Shown piece by piece: positions 24,917 to 36,255 of a DNA stretch of 64,000 nt. Position 1 is the stretch's first letter. The number at the start of each line of letters is the position of its first letter. The position numbers and the translations under genes are program-made. The stretch comes from Rostratula benghalensis (Eukaryota; Chordata; Aves; Charadriiformes; Rostratulidae), in assembly GCA_013399305.1 (NCBI GenBank), contig VXAI01000341.1, forward strand, positions 124,001-188,000. Direction: 5' to 3'. Below the pieces are notes generated by a model, which was given only the letters and a program-made list of their open reading frames with translations, was not told the DNA's origin and made no database searches.

Positions 24917-25786
24917 TATTGTGGTTTAACCCTAGTCAGCAACTGCTGTCCATGCAGCTCCTTACTCACTCTCCCTTGGTGGAATGGGGAGAGAATCAGA
25001 AAAGCAAACATGAGGGAACTCATGTGTTGAGATAATTTATTAGGGCAAAGCAAAACAAGGAATTCATTCACTACTTCTCATCAGTAGACAGGTGTTGAGC
25101 CATCTCCAGGAAAACAAGGTTCCATACCATGTAACAGAATCACGGAGTGGTAAGGGTTGGAAGTAGCCTTCAGACATCATCTAATTTAACACCCCTGCCA
25201 AAGGCAACTTCACCTAGAGCAGGTTGGACAGGAACATGTCCAGGAGAGTTTTGAACGTTGCCAGAAATGAGACTCCACAACTTCTCTGAGAACCCTGTTC
25301 CCGTGCTCTGTCACCCTCAAAGTAATGAAATTTTTCCTCATGTTTAGATGGGATATTTTGTGTTCCAGTTTGTGCCCATTGCCCCTTGTCCTGTTGCCGA
25401 GCACCCCTGAAAAGAGTCTGGCCCCATCCTCTTGACACTCATCCTTTAGAAATAAATACTAATATGTTTGAGTCCCTTTGAGTCTTCTCTTCTTCAGACT
25501 AAACAGACCCAGGTCTTTCCTCATAAGAGAGGTGCTCAATTCCCTTGATCATCTTTGTTGTCCTCTACTGGACTTTTTACAGCAGTTCCCTGTCCTTCTT
25601 GAACTTGGGAGCCCAGAACTACGCACAGTGCTCCTGATGTGGCCTCACCAGAGTGGAGTAGAGGGGGAGGATGACCTCCCTCAACCTGCTGGCCATGCTC
25701 TTTTTAATGCACCCCATTCTCATCCTAAATGCCAAACATTGCACTATCCCACATAAATCAACTCTATCCCAGCTGAAACAATGACT
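24917..25786 (-). mobile_element. Solo LTR of an avian endogenous retrovirus, split by a CR1
   Basis: Reverse-strand LTR of a family widespread in birds. Its 5' end on the reverse strand corresponds to the complement of 'ctctatcccagctgaaac' (25763-25780). Its 3' end is the complement of 'gtggtttaaccc' (24921-24932), with the 'ggaattcattcac' and 'gccatctccaggaaa' blocks between. Five-base direct repeats TGAGT flank it at 24912-24916 and 25787-25791, as expected of a target-site duplication. There is no viral coding sequence, so it is a solo LTR left by recombination. A CR1 occupies 25136-25715, and the middle of the LTR, including the TATA region, is missing. Confidence 0.85.
25136..25715 (-). 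mobile_element. CR1 LINE nested in the solo LTR
   Basis: Reverse-strand 5'-truncated CR1. Its 3' tail starts at 'agaatcacggagtgg'. The ORF2 C-terminus follows with frameshifts ([23 protein letters not shown] on the reverse strand), and the element ends near 'taatgcacccc'. LTR sequence resumes directly after it ('attctcatcctaaatgcc'). The CR1 is therefore younger than the LTR insertion. Part of the LTR was lost at or after CR1 integration. Confidence 0.88.
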
Positions 25787-26014
25787 TGAGTGAAAAGTAA
25801 AAGTTAGTGGAGAATCCCATGTACCCTGGGACTCCTGATAATATTTCTGCTAAGAATATTTTGTTTTTTAAAATCTGCATGCATAAATTGATCACTCCAA
25901 GACTATTGTGTTACATCAGGGGGTAGGACTGTAATCTGAGAAGAATGTTAATTCACTTCCTCACCATCAGTTATCAGGCAAATATTTGGGAACAGCGAAC
26001 ACTTTCAATAGGAG

Positions 26015-27340
26015 TTAGATGGGTGAATAGGTGTGGGAACGGTCATGTTCCAGGCGATTTATCTGTCCCATTCCCCACAACTTGGCAAAGATGATGGAGA
26101 GTGGTCTAGCAATGACTTCAGCCAGCTCCCTCAGCACCCATGGGTGCATCCCATCAGGACCCATGGACTTGCAGACACCCAAGTTGCTCAGCTGGTCCTT
26201 AACCCATTCCTCATCAACCAAGGCAACGTCCTCCTTTGTCCTGACTCCCTCTGGGGCCTCAGGGGTATAGGACTCTTCAGGGCAGTCAGCAGCATATATA
26301 GTATAGACTGAGGCAAAGAAGGCATTCAGTAACTCTGCCTTTTCTGTACCCTCTGTCACCAGGGCACCCGCCTCATCCAACAGTGGGCCTGCATTGCCTC
26401 TAGCATCAGCTTTATCCACAATGGATTTGACGAAACCCTTCCTGCTGTCCTTGACCCCTCTTGCGAGGTTTAATTCTAAGGAGGCCTTACCTTTCCTTGT
26501 TGCCTCCCTACAACCTCTGGCAAGAGGCTTATATTCCTACCAGAGGGGGCCTTCCCCTCCTTCCATGATTTGTACACTCTCCTTTTCTTTTTAAGGACCA
26601 GCCAAAGGTCCCTATTTAGCCAGGCCGGTCTCCTTCCCCACCTACTAGATTTTCGGCACACAGGCACAGCCTGCTCCTGTGCCTTTAAGATTTCTCTCCT
26701 AAAGTATGTCCAGCTTTCCTGGACTCCTGTATCATTCAGGGCAGCCTCCCAAGGGATACTCGCAACCAGTCCTCTGAGCAGATCAAAGTTTGCTCTCCGG
26801 AAGTCTAATGTGTGTCAGTTCTGCTAACCTCTCTCCAAGGATCATGAACTCAATAATCTCGTGATCACTATGTCCTAGATGGCCTCCAACTTTTACTTCT
26901 GTTGCAAGTTTTTCCCTGTTCACAAGGAGCAGGTCTAGGAGAGCACCATCCCTGGTGGGCTCACTTACCAGCTGCGTGAGGAAGTTCTCCTCCACAGACT
27001 CCAGGAACCTTCTGGACTGTTCCCTCTCTGCTGTGTTGTATTCCCAGCAGATGTCTGGGAGGTTCAAGTCCCCCACAAGAACAACAGCATGCGACTGTGA
27101 GATTTCTCCCAGCTGCTTATAGAAAGCTTCATCCACCTCACTGCTTTGGGTGGGAGGTCTAGAGCAGACTCCTACAGCCATGTCGGCTTTATTGACCCTT
27201 ATCCTAATGCAAATGCTCTCAACCCTAGCATCACTATACTTAATTTCATAACAGTCATAACACTCTCTAACATACAGGGCCACTCCACCACCTCTCCACC
27301 ACCTTATTTTTTCACAATAATTTTTGTTATGAATCCAGTT
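26015..27340 (-). mobile_element. CR1 LINE endonuclease-linker fragment lacking a 3' end
   Basis: Reverse-strand CR1 ORF2 covering the C-terminal part of the APE-type endonuclease, the linker and the very start of the RT region. One 166-codon frame (27283-26783) holds GDLNLPDICWEYN, with the catalytic GDxN, and GHSDHEIIEF, with the SDH motif. After a frameshift come VCRKSSRWGRRPAWLNRDLW (about 26660-26600) and KAELLNAFFASVYT then SMGPDGMHPWVLRELAEVIA (26350-26110). Similarity ends about 26015-26080, before the RT core, with no CR1 3' end adjoining. Most CR1 copies keep the 3' end and lose the 5' end, so this copy was cut secondarily. Confidence 0.9.
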
Positions 27341-30300
27341 GCAATATTGACATAAACTGTCAATTGTCTCTGTGTGTGAATGGTAGGAGGCACTGCTTTT
27401 AAGAGAAGAAGATAAAGTTCCAGATGAGCAGATTAAATTTTAAGATTATTTTTTCCCCCAGGAAAGGAAGAATCTTGATTTTTGTTATATTTAAAAAAAA
27501 AAAAACCCAAACAAACCCCAACCTCACGTTTTTTAAAATTCATTTTCCTTTCTATGTTTTTTTGCCTCTTTATACCTTTTCAAATTTATCAGCATATTGA
27601 AAGATGGAGGCTTTTAAGCATTTGAAGGGTGAGACTTGTTTCACTAAAGTCACTGAGAGCTTCATGTTTAATTTTAGTAGGGAGGAGGAAGGTGAGCAAT
27701 CCTTGCCAGCTGACATCCGACAGGGAGCTGAGTACCTCCACGATTGCTCATCTGTTGACAATTCAAGAGTATTTTGCTCTCTTTAAATAGAGCTCCAGAC
27801 AGAGGATGATGGCTAAGACAGCAGCAGAAATAGTCATTTGAATGACTGTTTAACTTTTTGGACAATTATCCTGATAATTATACCACTTATTTATTATAAT
27901 AGCCTGCAGTTAATGGATTATATACATGGGAATTAATAATTCTAATTATTTTAGAAATACCCTGAATATGCCATCTTTTTAAATAATAATGCAGAACAAC
28001 TCTGTAAGATGTTCAAATAAGTTGCTGATTGATGTGTCAGGGCCCTATCCAGGCATGCTGACTGCTGTTCAAAAGCTGTACTTGCTTCCAAGTATGTCAA
28101 ACACAAATTAAGGAAAAATATCTCTAAATATCTCTTGTCTCAGGGCTTGGAGCAGGGGCTTAAGGCTGCTGTGTGTACTACCAGAGCATGGATGCTCTTC
28201 AGCTCTGTACCAATCACGGCACATCAGTTAAGGCCCTGCTTTTCTTCCATCAACAGCTAGGCAATATGTTGGCTGCCTCAACCTTGGCTTCATTTGTGTC
28301 CTTTGTTTTGTTAGATATAAACAGTTCCTTTGCCTACAGGCTCTGGCAGGCCTATTTATTATCTGCTTGGCACAGACTGTCGGAGGCAGTTAAGATGTCT
28401 TCACCCAAAGAAACTCTACTTGTTATTGCCTTATTATAAAACAGAGGTCATTCGGACTGAAAAAATCTCTGTTCCTAACTGAAGTGGAAGAGAGGTCTGT
28501 TCTGTCTGCTGAAGCAGCATCTGGGCCATGGGAGTGGGGAGGGAGCAGAAGCTGGAGTTACCATGGCTATCACCAAAGCACAGATGATGGTGACTGAATT
28601 TGGGTGGATGAATCAAGAAGCATAGCTCTCCAAACATCAACCCCAGTTTTGGCTGGCTGTTCCAAGCCCCATTTGGTGCAAGTGCAGGTATGTGACTTTG
28701 TCTGCTTTCATGAATTGCCATTAAGATGTGAGAAAGTCCATGAGCTAAAAGACATGCAAAATGATAGAAAGGGAATAGTCAACAGGTCTGAGCATTCAAC
28801 AGAAGAAGTACAGAAATTCAAAGGTATAAAGTCCTACGAAAAAAAAGCAGAGAAGAAAAAGATGGCAGTTTGGCAATGTCAAACATCAGCCTGCTCTCAT
28901 GGGGCAACATGGACAATGCTTTCCTCACCCACTATGCTAGAAGGGATGCAGCAGCTGCCTCATTGGAGTGACATGTTAGTCCATGCTGGACACTGAGCAG
29001 ATATGCTTCAGCAGTTGCTTTGTTTCCCCACCCCTTCTCCTGACTGTACTGGTTGTATTTTCCAACAAAACTAGTTCCCATCTTCAGAACCCTGTTCATG
29101 CTGACGCAGCAGATAGGAGCAAGTGATCCAGCAGTGGCTGCTTAGTGCCCCACTGTCTCAGACACTCACAGCCTGCATTAAGGGCTGAAATGCCATGTGA
29201 ACACATGGCAGCTCTCAGAAGGAATACTGCTTTAGCAGAGTGGTTGTAGAACCTCTGTGCCACAGCCTAGCCCAGGGCTGGGATCTGTTAGTCCTAACTC
29301 CAAAAATTATATTAGTACTCGAGTGATGCTTCCCACAATGAGTGATTTGCACTAATTCATATGAAGCAACCTGACTCCTGGGCAGCTGTGTGCTTAAAGC
29401 AGCAATACTTACTGCTTTCATTAACTGTCTTTATATCAAAGGGGCAGGATGAAGCATAACTTTATGCATGCCTTAGTTTTGTGATGCTGTGCTGTATTTT
29501 TACAGAAGGACAAGCTGTTCTGTTCAGCAAAGCAGCACCTACTGAATGAGACAAAGAAGACAGGTACTTAAAATTATGTGTGTATATGCCTGCCTAATGG
29601 TGTCTAAGCTCTAATGGACACAAAACTCTGTAAACCTGACAAATCTAATAAAATAAAGATAATTATGCCTTCTGTGTCAGGAATTTTTAGACCATGAACA
29701 ATATGTGTTCAAGAAGAATAAAGCTTCATTGAAACTACAGGGAAAATAATGACACCTAGTATTCATGGGGTTGTAACAAAATATTATTTACAGATCTCCA
29801 CTGGTTGTGAAATTATCTACACTGAAGAAACTGGATGTACTCTAAATCAGATTGAAGAGTTATAAAACATGTAATATTGTAGTTACAAGGCACATAAAAT
29901 CTTATTGGATCTGTGATAAATAATTGTGCCTGAGCAATTTTACTATTTTACAAACTACTTTTCCTGGGGGATGGTTAAATAATACAAGGACACCATATTT
30001 ATCATTTTTAAAGTCTCTCAGCTCCCAAGAGAAGGGTGTAATGTAACTGTTCTCAAAAGTGTGAAATTAGTTGTTTAGTTTTGTATTGAAATATTCTTTT
30101 TTTTATTAGAGCTGCTATCAGAAGATAGTTATATCATCTCTTGGGCAGAACAGATCCCTAAAGTGATGCTGTTTTGAAATGGAAACCTTATATTAAGGAA
30201 ATCTCCCCAGGGTGGAAGGGAAGCGTACTCTGCAGAGGTTAATGGAAATATAGATACTTCACTCAGCTGCAGTACAACAGTTTTGGAAGTTGTCTGTGGG

Positions 30301-33300
30301 ATTTTGAATGGGCTGTGTTTACCTAAAAGTACAGGCATGTACTTTGTGAGATTTTGGGATGGGACAGGAGAGCATTTGAAGTCAGAGATGAGAACCCCCT
30401 GAGTTGGCAATGAAACGTTCTAACCAATCATGTATTTTAAACTCTATAATGTTTTCATCTAGAAAGCATATTTTTTTCTTTTAACTTGGCCTTTTATACA
30501 TTTACACCAGTAATTGCATAGGTATTTTTTGTGTCCCTCATTGATTGTTTCTTTGTTTAGCCTTTTCCCCCTTCTGAAGAAGTACCCACCTTTCTTCTTG
30601 TATGAAAGGAATTTAAAATACTAAATCCAAAATAAATCCTGTCTGTAGATTACTTTCTCTTTTCCTACATTTTTTTTTTTCAAATCTCAAGCTTGCTCCT
30701 AGCTCAGCTCTCCAAAGGAAGAGCTTACCATCACCTTTTTCTGAGATAATCTTATCTGCCAACTTCCCTTTTTGTTCATTAATCAGCATGGAGGTTTATC
30801 CTTTGTTCTCGGAAAAGTGTATTACAATAATTCCTTACAGAGATGCTTGCTAATTTTCATTCAGGTCAAAAAGCCTCAGGATATGGTTTACATGTTTACA
30901 TTAAGTCATTAGTGTGGTTTCTGAAAAATTCATTTGGAGGAAAAAGCAAAGGCTACTGAGTCACCACAATCCTATTGGGGAGGATAAATACCTCTGAGAC
31001 CGGTGCAAAACTCTGCTACTGAATACCTGATTGACAGTATGTAAGAAAACAGAAAGATAAGTGAAAATGGTATTCATCATTGTGCAGTGGCAGTGCAGGT
31101 CTGGTGTAGGGCTGATGCTGTGTGATAGAAGGAGCTATCAGTATTGCCCTCTGAACAAGAGAATTCTTCTATCTAGCTATTGGGAAAGGATGGGGTAACA
31201 TTTTAAGGAATGGTTTCATGTTGGATGGTGACAAGAGCACCAATATTTGAGAGAAGTTGTTTCTGTTTTAGAAGAAAAGCCAGCAGAAAATCTACCCAGA
31301 ATTCTCAGTGTTGATTCTTGAATTCAAGGCATACAGAGGATTCAAGGCCGGCATAGCCATTTGCTCACTTAGACCTTTATCAGATGAACATATATTCTCA
31401 AGGTAATCATCAGCAACCAAATACCTACAAAAGCAGGGGTCAGTGGGAAGAGACAGGCTGCCATAAATCACTTGCAGAGCAGTTCCATGTAACATGTGTG
31501 TGTGTGCTTGTTGCCAGCTATACACTATTGCTTGCACCATTATAGCTCTTTTGGGGCTTACAGCAGAATATTTTTTATTATGGAGTAAATGCCATAACAT
31601 GTATTCCCTGTCTCTCATAATGCTGAAGCTGAAAAAATGTAGCAAATGGATTAAAGTAACCTAGCCCTAGCCAAAATCACTCAATATGGACATTTCTTTT
31701 GACTAGGCTGCTTTTCAGAGTCATCAAGGCACTTTTACCCATCCGCTACTCATCAGATGATTTGGACAGTGAAAAGGTTTGGAAAGTTAAATGCCAGGCA
31801 GGGGAAGATCAGTGCCACAGAACTGTAAATGACTTCATGGTATTCTATCAAGTAGATGCACCTTTAACTGGCTGATCACTTTCGGCTAGTTTTCTGAGAT
31901 TAGACAGAAGTCTTGCAACACCCTGGGACAGCTCTCACAACCACAGAAGTTTACAAGCAATGGGACCACTGGGTCACTCTAGGCAGCTCACAAAGGCAAA
32001 GAGGTAAATTCGATTACCAACCCTCTCACCCATTTCATTTTTTGAACAGTGACTTAAATAAAAACAAAGACATTCCTAGGTAATCCTGAAAGTCTGGATT
32101 GAAATATTAGACCTGCAGCACTTCACATGTTTTTTACTTTTGTGTTGTACTTCATAGCCCAAGCTGAATATTTATTATTTCTTAACTAGTAGTGACACAC
32201 CTCTGGGGCAAACCTTGCCTCTAGCTGCTCTTGACAGACATTAAAGCTAACAATTTTGCTGCTATCTTCATAACCAGAAAAAAGTAGCCAGAAAGATAAA
32301 CAAGAAATGTCTAATCACATCCAACAACAGTCATCACTCTATCTTTCCTGCTCTCTAGTAACCTCAGGAAAGAACAGCTGTGTTTTGCATCATGTCCTGA
32401 AAACCATCAGTTCATTGCCACTAAGGAATGGTGAGAGATGCTGGTAGTCCATGCCCAGCATACAATTAGAGTCCAGGCTGGACACTCCTGAAAAATGCAA
32501 TCTGCATAAGAAGATCTTCCTACATCTAAGTTCTCAGGAGCAGGGAGCAGGTTGGCCTCACTTCCCACTGGTTTAACTTCTGCCTATATTTGGGCTTTGT
32601 CATGTATTTCTTGCAGAGAAAAGTAGCAAAATCAGAATTCCCCCTATCGCAATGTTTATTAATTCTGCCGAGTTTTTTAAAGGCATTACATATTAAGTTG
32701 TAAGCGCAAAGGAAAAAGTCATTTTTCAGTTAAAATGCATGCTTTGAGTCTGAGGAGGCAGAGGGCTGGTGTGGAAATGGGAAATGCTGCTGGTCAGGTA
32801 GGCATAATGTAACTTTTGCCTTCCTCCAAGCTTCCAGGCAAAATGCCTCTTAGGGCCCCAGATTCTTGCTGAGATGGTTACAGAGGATCATTGGAGTTAC
32901 ACAGTTTCCTTGATGTTAGCCCAGCTAAACTTTCAATACTTCCTCTACTCACACTCCTTCCTAATGCTTTTATTGAAGGGAGAAGCAATTTAGAAAAAGT
33001 TAAGATACAGTAAATAATTTTATTGTGGTTATTGCTATGATGATCCCACGTGTTGGTCATTATTCTGTTAACATTTTCTGGGAAAATGCTTTGCAGAGTT
33101 AACTTACTAGACACTCTTAAAGTCAAGCTGATGGGAGAACTTGTCCTAAGCATTGCTCTTTCCTAGACAGCAGAAAAATGTTTTGTGGGAACATAGCAAG
33201 AAAAAGTGTAAGCAAGGGACTGGGTTTTCTTCTCTGTATAATATTATGCTTCTATCAGTAATCATTAAGCAGAATATAAGTGTTTTCCTTGGTGCATTGC

Positions 33301-35887
33301 AAAGTAAAAGAGGGATATTTTCATCCATATTACCAGTGAGAATAAATGAAGTTACGATCACAGCAACCAATTTTTGGGAATACCTACAACAAGCATGGTG
33401 GAAAGATAGAGGACCTGCCACAAAGCCTCATGTAAGAGAGACAGGTTATTCTTAATCAAAGCTGACATAAATTCAAGACTTTTCAAGGCAATAACTGCAG
33501 TAAATTATAAGTATTCGGACACTGTCAGTCTCTGCAAACATCTCCTTGTGCCAGCAGGTAAAAAAATATCCCCATCAGTAATATATGATTTTTATTCCAC
33601 TGTACAAATCACCAAAAAAAGAGAAACCTTTCTCAAAACTTGGCTGTAGACATTTCCAAGGAAATGAATTCTCCACTACTTTGATTCTACAATACTATCC
33701 CCAAGGAAAATCCACAGGACATTGGGCAACTGGGGAGAAATAAGTTTAGGAAGGAAGCCAGAAAAAACTGAGATAGCAAAGCACAATTTAGTCTGGTTTA
33801 GTAAGCAGACACGATCAATTTTACCTTTTTCTCTGAACTTGATGTTAACCGCAATACCTTTCAGCAGGGTTGCAAAAAAAGCGACCAAGAAGAAATTTTC
33901 CACACTCCCAAATTATTTTGATGACAAAGGCCATGTCCAGAGAAGAATCAGGCAGCTCATCGGAAGACTGAATTCAGTGAATGTAAGCAGTGGCAGGATG
34001 CTTGACACAGAGCTAAAATGACCAGTAGGAACTTTGCTCTTTTTGTTCTTCAGGTTGCATCTAAAGACACATCCTGGGTACTTTGATACTGCCTGATCAC
34101 TGAGTTAAAATCAACACATTCACAGAGTGGCAGTTGCAGCCTAAAAAGCATACATATTTTTCAAAATGCTTATTTTACATATTCTATTTAATGTTTGTTT
34201 CACATGCCACATTTGAAACACGTATTTATGGGTAATAATAGGAGAGGTCTCCAGCATTTTCAAGATCAAATCAAATAGACAAAACAAATTCATTTTGGCT
34301 ACAAAAAGAACAGTCCATGACACTGCTATAAATGCGTCTATGCTTTAGCTCTGTGCTCCTAGTCTCATTAAGTTGTGTTTTCTCCAAACTTCTTTTGGCA
34401 CTCAGTGCTTCTTTAACCAAGCTCTTTGTTGACCACTGCATCTATTCTTTAACAATATGGTAGGGGCAGCCTCTTTAGTGATGATTTCCCATATCCTTAG
34501 GCTTGCCCAGTTTAAGTACATGACCACAATTGCTACTGTTTTCAAACCTGTTGGCTATCATACACTTGTGGGGGAATGTGAAGCCATCCTTTTCCCCTAA
34601 GGTTTGAGGGGGAAGCCTCCATCCTGCTAAGTGTAAATGTTTTCTCCTCAAATTGTGTCCCGGCTCAATATCAACTCGACACCTTACCTGTTAATTATAG
34701 TCTTGGGTTGTTGATCCTTTCATCAGCTGCCTGTTGCTTCTGCTACTTTTACTACCTGGCAAATTTGTCTTGATAGGGGTCATGCATCCTATTTGCCACA
34801 GTTGCCACATCTTGTCACAGCGCCTCTCTTGTCTTTTCCTAGTATTCCACCAGCAGCTGCTATTTGGAGGCATTTCTTTGGGGTTTCATCTGTCTTTCCC
34901 AACAATTCCTTTTTCTGTGAGGTCTCTTGCTCACAAACAATTCTCTCTCTCATTAGGGAATTGTTAACGTTTCAAAAGTTATGTGCAAATAACAGGCTTC
35001 TTAGCAATACAGTGTAAGAAATAATTTCTATTTCTTCTGCTCCTTGATTACTGTCATGTTTCCCAGAGAAACTGTCCCCTATCTTCTCCTGCCTTGCATC
35101 TTATATATACGATCATCCTGCTGGAAAGACATTTTGGCAACTGCTACCAAAATAAAAAGTTCAAATCTGTTCTTGTGGAATTTTGTCCCTGGAAAAAGAA
35201 AAATTAAAAACAAGGAGATTTTTCCTGCCTTAATGTCCATATTTAGCTCTGCAGATTTGGATGGCACAGTAAAGGTGTCAGACTAGACAAATATCATCGG
35301 AGACTATGTCTTTTTACTTGTTACTGGCCACAAGTGCCCAAGAGTGCTAACCAAACTCCCTTTGTTTTCAGTAGCTTACTGACAGGGTTCTCAAAAACAG
35401 TTTTGCTTTTTGGAAAATGGAATTTATTTTATTGACAGATTTTGGAAGGAGCACATTAAAGTGCAAAACCACCTGATGCTTTTTATACTCTTTCAGAGGC
35501 AGCATTTGCTTCCTTTCAAAGTATAACATTTAGTTCTCAAAAGGAAATTAAGCATTGTATAACGTGTAATTCATGATCAATAAACATATGCATTTTCCAA
35601 TTATTTCTACAAAAGCCTTAGATGCTGGATCTCTGGATGTGCTGTGGAGCATTCAATTAGCTTCTTCTCTAATATTCAGATGGTAGGTCTCTCATATCAT
35701 ACATTGCTTGGGGAAAGAGGTATTCTGGTGGCCGTAGACCATGCTTTGAGAAAAAGATCTCTTTTCAGTCCATGAGCTGGAAGAGGAAAGCTGGTCATTT
35801 CTTCACATACAGTTATAGCCCAGCTGACCTAGGATTCTGCCCTGCACAGTCTCTGCTTATGGCTTAACTTTAGACCTAGCATCTCAG
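27341..35887. other. No gene or recognised repeat
   Basis: 8.5 kb of AT-rich DNA without CR1, LTR or SINE signatures that I can see. An A tract with AAACCC-like sequence lies at about 27488-27520. ORFs up to 130 codons (28604-28996 forward, 31292-31645 reverse) carry no motif. It may contain conserved noncoding elements, but that cannot be judged from one sequence. Confidence 0.45.
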
Positions 35888-36255
35888 TGTCATGGGTCCC
35901 GTGGGGCTAGGATTAATTCTTTTCTGACTCTAGCAGTAGCACAGGTATTCCACCCTGTAAGCCCTGCTCAGAGCATAGCTGAGGCAATCAGTCTCACTGA
36001 GCCTGGAAGGAGAGGGAGAGGCAGTCACCACCAGGGAACGGGCAGAGGCACCCCAGGGTCTGGTTAGCAAGGGGTGGTATCATATATTCTTCTCTCTCAG
36101 TGCTATTGTTATTTGTTGTTGTTTTCTTCTTCCCTTTGCTGTTCTGCATGTATCTTCTCCTGTAGATATTTTACTGTGCTTTTTACTTCAAAAAGTTTTT
36201 TGTACCGTTTCCTGACCCCCAGGTCAGGTGTGTATCTGTCCTCATGCTCTAAAAA
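35888..36255 (+). repeat. Possible LTR-like avian repeat
   Basis: The stretch begins 'tgtcatgggt'. It has an LTR-like order: a GC-rich part ('gggagaggcagtcaccacc', 'gaggcaccccagggtctgg'), then 'gggtggtatcatatatt', then a T-rich 3' part with 'ttcctgacccccaggtcag'. This resembles avian LTRs I remember, but I found no flanking duplication and no clear CA end. The boundaries are approximate. Confidence 0.4.

Noticed and set aside
25110..25135. 'ttccataccatgt' resembling the mid-LTR block of the same family in opposite orientation
   Set aside because: It fits better as the diverged end of the 'gccatctccagg' block already in the reverse-strand LTR.
28604..28996. 130-codon forward ORF
   Set aside because: Low-complexity Lys-rich segment and no family resemblance. 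There is no splice or promoter context.
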